64,000 bases of DNA from Vibrio penaeicida (GCF_019977755.1 NZ_AP025144.1:3534001-3598000), one strand, 5' to 3'; positions 38,780 to 48,519 are shown, counted from the first letter of the stretch. Notes: a model not told the origin generated them from the sequence alone. Translations and numbers: made by a program.

Positions 38780-39046
38780 TAGGGTCTGTTGATCTTTCGA
38801 GATGATTTTTGCAGCAATTTGTGGGTGATTTATACAAGGCAGAGCTTATTCGGTGTAGCGCTCTACATCAATAAGCGATAACGCAGTAGAAATAAGCCAC
38901 AAATGCTGCCCAAAGGGTTCGCTTCTATGCCTTTTACTCTTTGTTGCAAGGTATTTGCTTAGAATGACTAGGCGTCACACCTTGCGTCGCGATTAAAAGG
39001 CATAGAACTCGAACAAAATTTAACCACGAAAGTTCAACAGACCCTA
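38780..39046. repeat. 267-bp folded intergenic repeat D between recA and pncC
   Basis: Terminal inverted repeats TAGGGTCTGTTGATCTTTCG and CGAAAGTTCAACAGACCCTA match at 19 of 20 positions. Inside are two arms. Arm 1 (38811-38909) pairs GCAGCAATTTGTGG with CCACAAATGCTGC. Arm 2 (38923-39007) has TTCTATGCCTTTTA with TAAAAGGCATAGAA, 14 bases perfect, and a nested GCAAGGT with ACCTTGC. The right tip overlaps the pncC stop codon. It shares short core strings (TAACGCAGT, TTAGAATGACTAG) with copies A-C, but its ends differ, so it is a sister family. Confidence 0.82.
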
Positions 39047-39547
39047 GGAGTGCTCACTTTTTTCACCTGTTAGGTACTGTAGCAAAGTCTGCATGGCATG
39101 CTCGACTGCGTATTCACGGACTTGAGCGCGATCACCTTCAAAATGACAAGTTTCAACTTTTTTCCATCCTTGCTCTGACATCCAAGCAAAGCAGACAGTC
39201 CCTACAGGCTTTTCTTCAGTACCACCACCCGGACCGGCCACTCCACTGATTGAGACACCAATGGAAGCCAGAGAATGTTGCAGTGCACCGCTGACCATTT
39301 CAATCACCACTGGTTCACTTACCGCACCGTATGACTCAAGGGTTTCCGGCTTGACTGACAGCATCTCCATTTTGGCTTCGTTGCTGTAAGTGACAAACGC
39401 CCTATCAAACCAAGCTGAGCTGCCTGCAATATCCGTCATCGCCGTCGCAACTCCACCACCAGTGCACGACTCAGCCGTTGTCATAACGGCTTTATGTCTT
39501 TGAAGCGCTTCGCCTAATTGTTGGCTTAATTCTCTTTGAGACACCAT
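39044..39547 (-). CDS. pncC: Nicotinamide-nucleotide amidase PncC (CinA C-terminal domain)
   Basis: PncC deamidates nicotinamide mononucleotide to nicotinate mononucleotide in the NAD salvage cycle. The 167-residue protein is the stand-alone CinA-C domain with TAESCTGGGVATAMTDIAGS and GVAGPGGGTEEKPVGTV. It lies directly upstream of recA, the usual gammaproteobacterial order. Its stop codon is the last base triplet of repeat D. Confidence 0.94.
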   Translation of the reverse strand: MVSQRELSQQLGEALQRHKAVMTTAESCTGGGVATAMTDIAGSSAWFDRAFVTYSNEAKMEMLSVKPETLESYGAVSEPVVIEMVSGALQHSLASIGVSISGVAGPGGGTEEKPVGTVCFAWMSEQGWKKVETCHFEGDRAQVREYAVEHAMQTLLQYLTGEKSEHS

Positions 39548-39562
39548 ATTTCAACCCCATAA

Positions 39563-39596
39563 AAAATACCCAGAACAACGCTATTCTGGGCATTTT
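39563..39596 (-). terminator. Terminator of the 39.6-49.2 kb operon
   Basis: Reading minus, AATGCCCAGAA and TTCTGGGTATT pair (one G-U wobble) around a short loop, followed by TTTTTT. It lies 19 bases after the stop codon of the TelA-like gene. Confidence 0.8.
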
Positions 39597-39614
39597 ATTT
39601 ATTCGCAACAACCG

Positions 39615-40676
39615 TTAATTTTCAAGAGTCTGAGACAGCGCTTCTTTCAGTTCTTGCTCCGCTTTTTCGATAACAGACTGTGCATGCGCACGTTGTTCTC
39701 GCCCTTCTTTCACTCTCGAAAGCGTGTTGTTCAGTGTTTCAATCGTCAACTGATTCACGGTTTCTAGCGACTCTAAATCCAGAATGCCACGCTGGTAGTT
39801 TTCAGAGATTTGCTCTTCTAGCACTTTCAGCTTCTCAGCATTCTTTACGTATTGTTGATTGGTGTAATCTTTTACAGCACGGGTCACCTTGAGGGCTTTC
39901 TCTTTTTCGTAATTAGAAATCGCAATCAAGAATTGGCGCTTCCACAATGGGAATGTGTTGTGCACGATATCCTGAATGTCTTCCATCAGCATCTTATTGC
40001 CTTCTTGAGACAAACGAATCTGAGGGGCAGTTTGAATCGCTGCCATTCGAGTCAGCTCAAGATTGTGTATGCGTTTTTCTAAGCGGGCGACCGCTTGAAC
40101 CGCATCGCGATGTTTTTGTGCATCCAATGCATCAGGCGACTTCTCAGCTTCCACTAATAGGGAAGGAAGCACATCGGAATTCATTTGGCTCAGTTTCCAC
40201 TTACCTGCGGCAATGTAGTCATCCAGACCATTCAATAACGCTAAGTTTTCATCGTAAAGTGTATCGAGACGGCTAATGTCGTGCCCTAGCTTAAGCTCCT
40301 GTGCTTCCAGTTTTCCTGAAAGCTGTTCTAAATGTTGCTTCACCGTATCAAAGCTGTCTGAGAATTTTTTGAACGAATCAAACAACTCACCGATGAGTGG
40401 CAAACTGGAAAGAAAGCTTTTCTCTTTCAAGTAGTCAAACTCTGCGCTGTTCATCGAGCTGACCATTGATTGTAAGATTTCACCAGCTTCACCTGTATCT
40501 CTAATACGCACTTGATCAAGTACGGTATCGGAAAAATTGGTAATGCTTTCCAGTGCTTCTTTACCAAATGTAATAGTAGCCACGCTATCGAACGGGTCGA
40601 AATTTTGTGCTAATTCCAGAACCTGAGGACTGAGGGCGTCTTCTGTTGCTTCATCGGTTTTAACCATATCGGTCAT
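39615..40676 (-). CDS. TelA-family protein
   Basis: The 353-residue protein belongs to the TelA/toxic anion resistance family (PF05816 type). Signature blocks are LDTLYDENLALLNGLDDYIA, AGKWKLSQMN, RIHNLELTRMAAIQTAPQIR and HNTFPLWKRQFLIAI. It has no membrane span and is mostly helical with coiled-coil stretches (about 110-160 and 270-350), so it is likely cytoplasmic. TelA proteins confer tellurite or envelope-stress tolerance in some bacteria, but the biochemical role is not known. It is last in the operon, 12 bases after the phospholipase-D-like gene. Confidence 0.88.
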   Translation of the reverse strand: MTDMVKTDEATEDALSPQVLELAQNFDPFDSVATITFGKEALESITNFSDTVLDQVRIRDTGEAGEILQSMVSSMNSAEFDYLKEKSFLSSLPLIGELFDSFKKFSDSFDTVKQHLEQLSGKLEAQELKLGHDISRLDTLYDENLALLNGLDDYIAAGKWKLSQMNSDVLPSLLVEAEKSPDALDAQKHRDAVQAVARLEKRIHNLELTRMAAIQTAPQIRLSQEGNKMLMEDIQDIVHNTFPLWKRQFLIAISNYEKEKALKVTRAVKDYTNQQYVKNAEKLKVLEEQISENYQRGILDLESLETVNQLTIETLNNTLSRVKEGREQRAHAQSVIEKAEQELKEALSQTLEN

Positions 40677-40688
40677 TGAGAACTCTCC

Positions 40689-41399
40689 TTATGCAAGTTC
40701 AGGTTGATGGAATGGAAACTTTTGCCAAAGCTGTTCAAACTGCTTTTGATACGGCTTAACAAAGCGCGCGTCATCCGTCAGCGTAATGTCTTCTTCATTG
40801 TACTTAGACGCACTACGCGTCCAGTTAAAACTGCCATTTAGCAAGCGAACACCATCGAAAATCGCAAATTTATGATGCATATGATAAGAAGTGGTATCAA
40901 CCTTCACTTCCACACCTTTCTCCACCAAATAATTCACATCGTTACCCTTATCAAAGATCTTATCGTTGTCTGTTATAACTCGAACTTTTACACCACGTTG
41001 ATGGGCTTTAATGATGTGCTTCGTCAATTCGTCGTCTGCAATGGTAAAGACGCAGATATCAATCGTGTGACGAGCTTGATTAAGCTGCTTAATGATCCCT
41101 TCCGCACAAGAACGTCCGGGAGAAAACCAGCACCCAACTAAATCACCACCCGCATCCGATTTTGCGTTATCCAGCACCTTGATGGTCTTTTCAAGCCAGC
41201 GTACGATGCTGCTTGCATCGGCACCGTCATTGATATTTTGATGAGCCAATTTAAAACTTTGATTGCGTAGGAATGAGCGATCTTCCTGGTTGAGTTCAGC
41301 ATTACTTAACTTGTCGTTAAGTTCACGTCTCTCAGAATCATCCAAGCGGTGATCTTCAATCGATGACTTAAGCAGTTCATGCAGTTGTTCCCTATTCAC
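40689..41399 (-). CDS. Phospholipase-D-fold protein with one HKD motif
   Basis: The 236-residue protein has one C-terminal phospholipase-D/nuclease-fold unit (about 85-230). The HKD motif is in HMHHKFAIFDG (about residues 174-184), followed by LLNGSFNWTRSAS. One HKD motif means it should act as a dimer, as in Nuc-type nucleases and cardiolipin hydrolases. The first 80 residues are an acidic helical domain with DDSERRELNDKLSNAELNQ, somewhat reminiscent of TerB or EF-hand helices; I do not claim identity. It starts with GTG at 41399, exactly after the stop codon of the AAA+ gene, so the two are translationally coupled. Substrate, lipid or nucleic acid, is unresolved. Confidence 0.82.
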   Translation of the reverse strand: MNREQLHELLKSSIEDHRLDDSERRELNDKLSNAELNQEDRSFLRNQSFKLAHQNINDGADASSIVRWLEKTIKVLDNAKSDAGGDLVGCWFSPGRSCAEGIIKQLNQARHTIDICVFTIADDELTKHIIKAHQRGVKVRVITDNDKIFDKGNDVNYLVEKGVEVKVDTTSYHMHHKFAIFDGVRLLNGSFNWTRSASKYNEEDITLTDDARFVKPYQKQFEQLWQKFPFHQPELA

Positions 41400-44300
41400 C
41401 TATTTATCTCCTAATCCTTGAGTGACGCGACTCATTGTTTGGTTAAGCGCGGCAAGTTGTTGTACAACCTGCCCTGCCCTATCTTCAGAATCTCCCATCA
41501 ACTGGTTCCGCTGATAGCCTTCTCTGATCTCATTCCAGCGAGCTTGTTGCTCCTGTGTCATTCCGCCACGAAGTTCTGCCAATTTCAGCAAGTTTTCTTC
41601 AGTGCCGTTTGTCAGTGTTTGGGCTTCGCCCTGATAGTGATCTTGCAAAAGTGTTTGAAGTTCTTCTTCGGTCATCACCGATGAGATCTTCTCTGCCAAC
41701 TTATTCATGTTCCGATAAGAACCCTGCAACTTAAATGGCGGTTCTACACGGTATTGATCCGCGGTAGCGGCAGACGCGATGTATTGTTGGTTAACTTTAA
41801 GTACGGTTTGCTGCACAGTGAGCAGCTTCTGCAAAGTCGATACGATTTCAGAAGACTCAGTCGCAGAGTAGGAGTGAGACATATCACTCAATGGAATGCC
41901 TTCACCATTCGCCATTCGTACAAAGCGATACAAGTCGTTCAGATCACGGGTCGCAAGAGGAGCAAGAACAGGGTGAGAAGTCAGCGAGTTCTCTACAAAA
42001 CTGAGTTCAAACGCCTCTTTCTGATCCGACAACATGTCACCTAGGTTGTAGATGTCTGCACGGTTTGCCAACATATCTGGGATTCTGAACATATCGCCAG
42101 ATTCCGTATATGGGTTACCGGCCATCACGACTGAGAACTTCTTGCCGCGCATATCGTAAGTCTTAGTTTCCCCACGCCACGTGCCTTCAATTCGCCTTGT
42201 GCCATCACACAGAGATATGAATTTCTGCAAGAATTCGGGATGAGTGTGCTGAATATCATCGAGATAAAGAAGAACGTTGTTCCCCATTTCAAACGCGAGG
42301 TTGATCTTCTCAATCTCTCGAGCGGCATTTTGATCGGGTGCATCACGAGGATCAAGCGATGTAACTTGATGCCCAATCGACGGGCCATTGATCTTCATAA
42401 AGACCAAGCCCAACTTATGCGCCACATACTCGATCAAGGTGGTTTTACCATAACCAGGAGGGGAAATAAGAAGCAACATCCCCATCAAGTCGGTGCGCTT
42501 ATTTTCTCCGACCGTGCCCATTTGCTTGGCAAAGTTGTCACCAATCAGCGGAAGATAACTTTCACTGATCAGCTTGTTACGGACAAAAGAGGTAAGCGGC
42601 CTTGGTTTGAATTCGCCAAGTCGGAAGTCTGATTTCGCTTCTTGCAGCAATTCCGCTCTCTTATTGAGGTACGACTCAAATTGCGGAATCGTAATACTAC
42701 GGTGAAGTTCGCAGCGCTGCAGAAAATCGTCTAGAACCAAGTTCAACTTACCTTGCTCTAGATTTCCATGTTCACCCAGTAACCCTTCAACCTCACAAGT
42801 CAGTGAAAATTCAACAGGGCTAAGGGAAGGTTCAGGCTGTTCTTTCCAAACTGCTATCGCAGCGGCTTCAACGACAAACGCTTCTCCACGGCTTTGCTGA
42901 ACTGTGTAGGCTGTTAGCCATTGAAGGTGATCTTGCATACTGACTTCAGGTGCCGCTTTGCTAGAGCTCCAACCCAAGCTGCGGCGGAATTGTAAGTAGT
43001 CATCACATAACTCCATCGCATCACGGCTGACTTCAATTCGATCGTCCGATTTGGCTAGGAGTTGAATCAAATAGTCACTGGCATCAATCAGTACGCCACG
43101 CCCAAACTGAGTGAGGTTGGGCTCCAATTCCTTTTGCAGCTGTTGGTACACATCGGGCGATTGTAAGTGCGTTTTAAGCAAATTCGCGTTGTTTGCTTTC
43201 GCCTTCCAATCAGAAAGATCTTTGCGTTCTTGGGCAATGAGCCACATCCAAGCAGTCGCGCGTTCTTTTTGTCCAAACCGAAGCGATCCAGCTTGCTCAA
43301 AAACAGGAAGGAGTTGATTTAGAATCTTTTCTGCATCGTGATCATGAATACCTTTGACGTAGCCCTCTTTGTAGCGAGGCGCTGAAAAACGTTGAACCAA
43401 ACTGAGTAATTGACCCGATTTTCTCGCTGCCAGTAGCGCATCAACATCAAAGACATCCGCCAAATTCATTGCGGAATGTAAGATCAAGTAGGATAAATAT
43501 TCTGCACGGTAGATGGTGTCTGTTTCAGAGGCAACATCCAATTTGGAGATATTTTGCAGTGCAAGGAATTCTTCATCTTCAATAGATTGATAGAAATCCG
43601 TTCCAGAGATATGGGTGTTCAGCTCACCAGCATGCTCCACCAATGTGATGTCCAACGGTTGCTGGTTTACACTGAATCGGTGTTTACCTAGACGTAGAAT
43701 CTTGCCACCGTCTTCAAAGATGTCTTGGTTATCTCTCAGAGAACGAAGCGATTGGTCTTGCACCGATTTCAGTTTTGCATCAACACTGTCTGCTTTTACG
43801 CTGTCACCCAAATCGCGTATGGAATCCGACAACTGGCGCAACTTCATCACCATTGCGTCTGTAGCAAAATAGCTGTTTAACCCAGCCACATCATCAAATC
43901 GAGCAACACGTTTTTCAATGCTATTGAAGGTAACATTAGCCGCTTGTAACAAGTTTTGAATCCGGCGCTGCTGAGCACTCACCAACTGCTGTTTGTGGTT
44001 CTCCAGCGTGGACTGGATTTCATCGCGCTTGGTGTAGATTTCTCCAAGAAACTCATCAAAGTCCGCAAATCTCGATTCGAGCTTTTCAAGCTGACCGATT
44101 AATTTGGCGAGCTGGTTATCACACTCATCCGGTGTCGTCGCTTGCTCCATGGCACTGTTGACCGATTGTGCAAGTAATTTGAACTGAGCACCAAATTCCG
44201 CTTTGGCTTCGTCGCTACGTAAACCACTATTTTTGTTTCTGAGCTTCGCCGATACCGCATTCAACATGGACGACACTTCAGTAGTCATGTCTAGAATTCG

Positions 44301-46271
44301 AGTCGACTGTGTCGGATCTTCCGTTTCAATGTCGGTGACTTCTTCTGTCACTAACTGAAGCTCTGAGCGTAGTTGTTCGACCTGTTCTTGAAGGTCTTGA
44401 ATATCCGACGTTTTTTCTACCGTCTCTAGCTGTTCTTCAACCGATTGGATTTGCTTCTTAAATGGCTGATAGGCTTTTTCATCTTGCAGTAACTCGAGTA
44501 ACTGCAGATTCAAATATTGTCGTTGTTCATCCAGCGACGCTAACAGCTCATCGACCTTCAACGTATTGATGTAATGATGTTGTCGCAGCGCCATGGTGTT
44601 ACCCACCTGCGCTTTCACTTCGGAAAGAAGCGTTAACAGGCTTGCGGCTTGATCTTTGGGCGCTAGCTTTACTTTGCCAATCAATGCCGTGACGGCTTCA
44701 GATTCTTGCTCTAGCGCGTGTAACGCATGGACTTGAAGCTGCTGAACTTTGGCAAATTCATCAATGATTTTATCGGATGTAGCCATCACCTCTTGGATGG
44801 CATCACCGAGCCCTAGCGCATAGTCGTGAGCTAACCAATGGTAATGATCCAATGTTGCCTGACACTGTTTCAGCAACGCTTCGTATGCCGCTTGGGTAAC
44901 TTCCTCCGTCGACGCAAAATGACAAATCGACAGCACCGACGACAAAGCTCGTACTAATTCTGCATTGCCCAGATTAAACAACGGGCTCGATGCATCACTT
45001 TTCGCGCTGTGGCGGCTGTAGTAATCCGGGGTTGAATACGGGGTTTCCCATATTCTCATCGGGTGAATTGTAGAAGCTTCTGCGTTTTCAGAAAGTTGGA
45101 ATACCAATAAACGCCCGTCTGGATACAAACTGTAGCCGTGGCTTTCCATTGGCGCAGAAAACTGCTTTTCAATCATGTTGTAGGTATAAACAACGTAATA
45201 CCCTTTGACCATGTTGAAAAAGATGTACATCAGATCTTCACCATTCGGAGAGGCTATCTTTTGGAAGAATTTAAGATCCTCCCATGGCATATCGAAATGC
45301 TTGCTCTCTCCATTGGCTAGAACAAAGCCATGAGAGTAAAGAATACCGTGCTCTTCAGGCAGTTCTTTTGCACTTACACCTAACGCATCCGCACGTGTCA
45401 CGGCTTGGTTTAGTGGGTTGTATAGAAAATAGCGTTCTTGCTTTTCTCGGTTCGGTAGAACTCTAAGAGCAATCAGATCACCAATAAACGCATAAGCAAT
45501 ACTCGCATCGGCAACACTTTGGTGAGGGTCATCCACCTCTTCGCGGTAGATCCCTTTCCCCTCTTCGGTATTGTCTTCTACTTTGATGGTAAGGTCGCCA
45601 CCTACACATTCCACAAAAAGCTTATCTTTGATAGAGACGTGAGGGTATTTCCCTAGAACATGATCGTCACGTGTGGTTTCAATCCAGTCAAAATCATGTT
45701 GAGTTGCTGACTCTAATGAGGTGTGTCCAAGCGAATCAATATATTCAATAGAGTGCTTGTTCAGTTGGAATCGGAATACTTTGCGATCTTCCGCACGCAT
45801 TCCAATTTGGAAAGCGATATACAGTGTGCTTTCTTGCCGAGAAATTTGTGCCAACTTGGCATCTTGATAATAGGTAAACAGCTCGGTGAATTCATGCACA
45901 AAACGAGGTTCAGAGAGAAAGCTCTCTTTCAAACTGATGGGTTCTATTCTGAATGTGCCATCATTTTCATGCAGTTGGTAAAGACCAAATACATCTTCTA
46001 ACGCGGGTTGCGATTTCATGCCGACATGTACTTCGTAACCGAACAATAATTGCTGGTTAACCTGCGCCATATCGACTGGTACACATCGCGCTTCCGTCTG
46101 TACATTCGCTTTGCCGATCAAAGAGAGTTCTTGACCGCCAAAAACCTGCTGACGTTGCTGATTGAATTGTTGAGAAATGTCTTTAAGTTTGCTGCCTTGT
46201 TGAGAAAGGCGAGACTTCAGCACCTCGTAGGCACCGCCTTCAGTGACAGCCTGCTGAGTTGTTTCTGACAT
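41400..46271 (-). CDS. Giant coiled-coil AAA+ ATPase (annotated elsewhere as a DNA-repair ATPase family)
   Basis: The 1623-residue protein starts MSETTQQAVTEGGAYEVLKS at ATG 46271, with AAAGG upstream. A seven-codon longer frame is open. The N-terminal region (about 40-430) is beta-rich, with many short strands and WET, YTYN and FF motifs that suggest a propeller-like or sensor module. A long coiled-coil and helical region (about 500-870) is followed by a helical middle domain (about 900-1230). The C-terminal AAA+ module has Walker A SPPGYGKTT near residue 1272, Walker B VLLYLDDIQ near 1336, and arginine-finger candidates around RIPDMLANRAD near 1400. No membrane segment. I recall this family as a DUF3686-type DNA-repair ATPase, but function is unproven. 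It is central to the operon. Confidence 0.78.
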   Translation of the reverse strand: MSETTQQAVTEGGAYEVLKSRLSQQGSKLKDISQQFNQQRQQVFGGQELSLIGKANVQTEARCVPVDMAQVNQQLLFGYEVHVGMKSQPALEDVFGLYQLHENDGTFRIEPISLKESFLSEPRFVHEFTELFTYYQDAKLAQISRQESTLYIAFQIGMRAEDRKVFRFQLNKHSIEYIDSLGHTSLESATQHDFDWIETTRDDHVLGKYPHVSIKDKLFVECVGGDLTIKVEDNTEEGKGIYREEVDDPHQSVADASIAYAFIGDLIALRVLPNREKQERYFLYNPLNQAVTRADALGVSAKELPEEHGILYSHGFVLANGESKHFDMPWEDLKFFQKIASPNGEDLMYIFFNMVKGYYVVYTYNMIEKQFSAPMESHGYSLYPDGRLLVFQLSENAEASTIHPMRIWETPYSTPDYYSRHSAKSDASSPLFNLGNAELVRALSSVLSICHFASTEEVTQAAYEALLKQCQATLDHYHWLAHDYALGLGDAIQEVMATSDKIIDEFAKVQQLQVHALHALEQESEAVTALIGKVKLAPKDQAASLLTLLSEVKAQVGNTMALRQHHYINTLKVDELLASLDEQRQYLNLQLLELLQDEKAYQPFKKQIQSVEEQLETVEKTSDIQDLQEQVEQLRSELQLVTEEVTDIETEDPTQSTRILDMTTEVSSMLNAVSAKLRNKNSGLRSDEAKAEFGAQFKLLAQSVNSAMEQATTPDECDNQLAKLIGQLEKLESRFADFDEFLGEIYTKRDEIQSTLENHKQQLVSAQQRRIQNLLQAANVTFNSIEKRVARFDDVAGLNSYFATDAMVMKLRQLSDSIRDLGDSVKADSVDAKLKSVQDQSLRSLRDNQDIFEDGGKILRLGKHRFSVNQQPLDITLVEHAGELNTHISGTDFYQSIEDEEFLALQNISKLDVASETDTIYRAEYLSYLILHSAMNLADVFDVDALLAARKSGQLLSLVQRFSAPRYKEGYVKGIHDHDAEKILNQLLPVFEQAGSLRFGQKERATAWMWLIAQERKDLSDWKAKANNANLLKTHLQSPDVYQQLQKELEPNLTQFGRGVLIDASDYLIQLLAKSDDRIEVSRDAMELCDDYLQFRRSLGWSSSKAAPEVSMQDHLQWLTAYTVQQSRGEAFVVEAAAIAVWKEQPEPSLSPVEFSLTCEVEGLLGEHGNLEQGKLNLVLDDFLQRCELHRSITIPQFESYLNKRAELLQEAKSDFRLGEFKPRPLTSFVRNKLISESYLPLIGDNFAKQMGTVGENKRTDLMGMLLLISPPGYGKTTLIEYVAHKLGLVFMKINGPSIGHQVTSLDPRDAPDQNAAREIEKINLAFEMGNNVLLYLDDIQHTHPEFLQKFISLCDGTRRIEGTWRGETKTYDMRGKKFSVVMAGNPYTESGDMFRIPDMLANRADIYNLGDMLSDQKEAFELSFVENSLTSHPVLAPLATRDLNDLYRFVRMANGEGIPLSDMSHSYSATESSEIVSTLQKLLTVQQTVLKVNQQYIASAATADQYRVEPPFKLQGSYRNMNKLAEKISSVMTEEELQTLLQDHYQGEAQTLTNGTEENLLKLAELRGGMTQEQQARWNEIREGYQRNQLMGDSEDRAGQVVQQLAALNQTMSRVTQGLGDK

Positions 46272-46335
46272 GCTTATACCTTTAAAACCCACACTTACAG
46301 GAAGTCAGTGTGGGTGTTGGACTCAATAGGGGCGA

Positions 46336-48489
46336 TTAAGATTCTGTGCTATCAGAGGTGTTTACCGTCTGCTGAATTTTCTTCAGAAGTTCTGTTGCAC
46401 CACCTTGAGAGTTAAGTAAGCTCGCCAGAGCTACATTACTTAAATCACTGCTTTTCAGGTCTGTATTTCCTAGAATGTCTTTGATGTCTTGCGGCAAGCT
46501 GCGGTCGCCATTCATGTATTCCGCAACGAATGGGTTCAAGACTTTCGACTCTTCAAATTTCACATCCATCGACGCAGAATCAATCACAGTGCGGCGAATT
46601 TGCTCCATACCGTCGCCACCAAATAGCTTGATGTCTGCGGCTGCCAAGGCTTGTGCCAACGCTTTCGCGCTTTCACTTGAAACGTCTCTTTGAGCATCAA
46701 TACGCGCCAGATCCAGCTCTTTCTCTTGCTGAAGCTGCATAACCCACTTGTCGTGTTCACGAGTTTGGTCATCGTATTTCTGAGCCGCTTCAAAACGTGC
46801 GGTTTGCGATTCTGCTTCAGCCAGACCTTTCGCGCGTAGTGCGTTCGCTTCTGCTTCACCAGCACTTTGCAATGTGTATGCTTCCGCTTCACCGGTTTCA
46901 CGTATCGCTTGGGCGCGTTCACGATCCACTTCCACTTGCGCCAAACCAGTTGCACTGATTTCTTCTTTCTCTGCAAGTGCCATGCGCTCTTTCGCAGCGG
47001 CTTCACGCTCTTTCAACAAGTATTGCGCTTCTGCTTCTTTCGCTGCAGCTTCTAGTTCAGCTTCCGCTTGACGCTGGCGCACAACTTTTTCTGCATCCGC
47101 TTGTTTGGTTGCCACTATATGTGCAGCTTCTGCTTCACGAGTTTTCACCGCTAATTCGTTTTCAGCATCACGAGTTTTCACTTTCAATTCTGCGTCTTTC
47201 TCGATCAACAAACGCTCTGCTTTTTCTTTCGCTGCGTCTTTTTCAGCACGTGCTGCGACAAGTAACTCAAGTTGTTTCGCTTCTGCAACGGCTTCAGCCT
47301 CAACCATAGAAACACGCTTCTTACGGTTAACTTGCTCATTGACACGCAAGTTTTCAGTTTCTTCCTCTTCACGTGCAATCTTTCTTTCAATTTCTACGCG
47401 TTGTGAACGAGTTTCAGCGACGGATTTAAGTGCTTCTTCTACAGATGTTTCTTTTTCCATCTCTTTTTGTACCACTTCAGAAGAAGTGCGAACTTTTTCA
47501 GTTTCAACCGCACGGCTTAGCTCTTCTTCTTGAATCGCTACCTGACGCTTATTCGCGATACGCGTCATTTCGACTTCCATCTCTACACTTTCACGTTTCT
47601 TAGAGACTTCTTCTTCGGTTTCTAATTTCGCAAGCTGAGAAACACGTTCGTATTCTTGACGCTTCTCTTCAGAAAGTGCATTTTCTTGCGCTTCAATAAT
47701 TTCAATTTCGCGCTGAGTACGTGCAATGCTTTCTTTTTCTTGCTTATCCAATTGAAGGCGGTTTGCTTCTGCTTCAACGTCTTTTTTCTTGATGGTTGTG
47801 CGCTCGTCTTGGCGGATCGCATTAGTTTCGGTGTTCTTCTGAGCAGTAATAGAAGAAATTTTGCGAATACCTTCAACATCTAGAATGTTATCTGGGTTGT
47901 GTGCTTCAAGTGATGTTTGGTCAATCTTATCAATAACAACATCATAGATTTTGAAACCATCCATTTCGCTACCGATAACTTGTACAACGGCATCACGGAA
48001 TGCGCGTCGGTTGGTTAGCAGCTCTTCAAACTCAAACTGCTTAACCGCTGTTTTTAATGCTTCAGAGAACTTAGGTTGGAAGTGCTCTTTAAGACGGTCT
48101 AGGTTAGATGCTTCATTTGCTGTGAAGAGTTTCGCTACGCGAACAATGTCGTCTTCTTCATGGTTAACACCAATGTAGAAATCCACTTTCAAGTCTGCGC
48201 GGATATTATCGCTACAATGCAAGCCTTCGTATTCTTCGCCTTCTTGGTCTTTACGACCACTGCGAACAACCGAGATTTTCTTACGTGTGATATCCATATA
48301 TTCGAATCGGTTTACAACCGGCCAAACAAAGGTACCCGTTAGTGATGCTCGTGTTCTGTCGATGCCATTTACGATTAAGGCTTCACCTTCAATTCTGACT
48401 TTTTTATAGCGAGAAGTAAGGAAAATAAGAACCATTAAAAATAGCACGACACCGGCTAATATGAACACCATACTGGGTGATAAAACCAT
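46336..48489 (-). CDS. Flotillin-like SPFH coiled-coil membrane protein (YqiK type)
   Basis: The 717-residue protein has an N-terminal membrane helix (about 6-26, VFILAGVVLFLMVLIFLTS) and an SPFH/prohibitin domain (about 30-205). A very long Ala/Glu/Lys-rich coiled coil follows (about 215-620), full of heptads such as KEAEAQYLLKEREAAAKER. The C-terminal region is less charged. Flotillins form membrane microdomain scaffolds. I use the ATG at 48489; a TTG two codons earlier is possible. The AAGGAG is six bases upstream. It is followed by the AAA+ gene 64 bases on. E. coli YqiJ-YqiK is a comparable pair. Confidence 0.9.
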   Translation of the reverse strand: MVLSPSMVFILAGVVLFLMVLIFLTSRYKKVRIEGEALIVNGIDRTRASLTGTFVWPVVNRFEYMDITRKKISVVRSGRKDQEGEEYEGLHCSDNIRADLKVDFYIGVNHEEDDIVRVAKLFTANEASNLDRLKEHFQPKFSEALKTAVKQFEFEELLTNRRAFRDAVVQVIGSEMDGFKIYDVVIDKIDQTSLEAHNPDNILDVEGIRKISSITAQKNTETNAIRQDERTTIKKKDVEAEANRLQLDKQEKESIARTQREIEIIEAQENALSEEKRQEYERVSQLAKLETEEEVSKKRESVEMEVEMTRIANKRQVAIQEEELSRAVETEKVRTSSEVVQKEMEKETSVEEALKSVAETRSQRVEIERKIAREEEETENLRVNEQVNRKKRVSMVEAEAVAEAKQLELLVAARAEKDAAKEKAERLLIEKDAELKVKTRDAENELAVKTREAEAAHIVATKQADAEKVVRQRQAEAELEAAAKEAEAQYLLKEREAAAKERMALAEKEEISATGLAQVEVDRERAQAIRETGEAEAYTLQSAGEAEANALRAKGLAEAESQTARFEAAQKYDDQTREHDKWVMQLQQEKELDLARIDAQRDVSSESAKALAQALAAADIKLFGGDGMEQIRRTVIDSASMDVKFEESKVLNPFVAEYMNGDRSLPQDIKDILGNTDLKSSDLSNVALASLLNSQGGATELLKKIQQTVNTSDSTES

Positions 48490-48519
48490 GACCAACTCCT
48501 TAAAGGGTTTTAATTGTAT

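Noticed and set aside
39615..40676. Calling the TelA-like gene a tellurite resistance determinant
   Set aside because: The family is broad and the operon context points to a wider stress role; resistance cannot be read from sequence.
47105..47533. A 142-codon Ser-rich plus frame antisense to the flotillin-like gene
   Set aside because: It is the complement of the Ala/Glu-rich coiled coil; such repeats often leave the opposite strand open.
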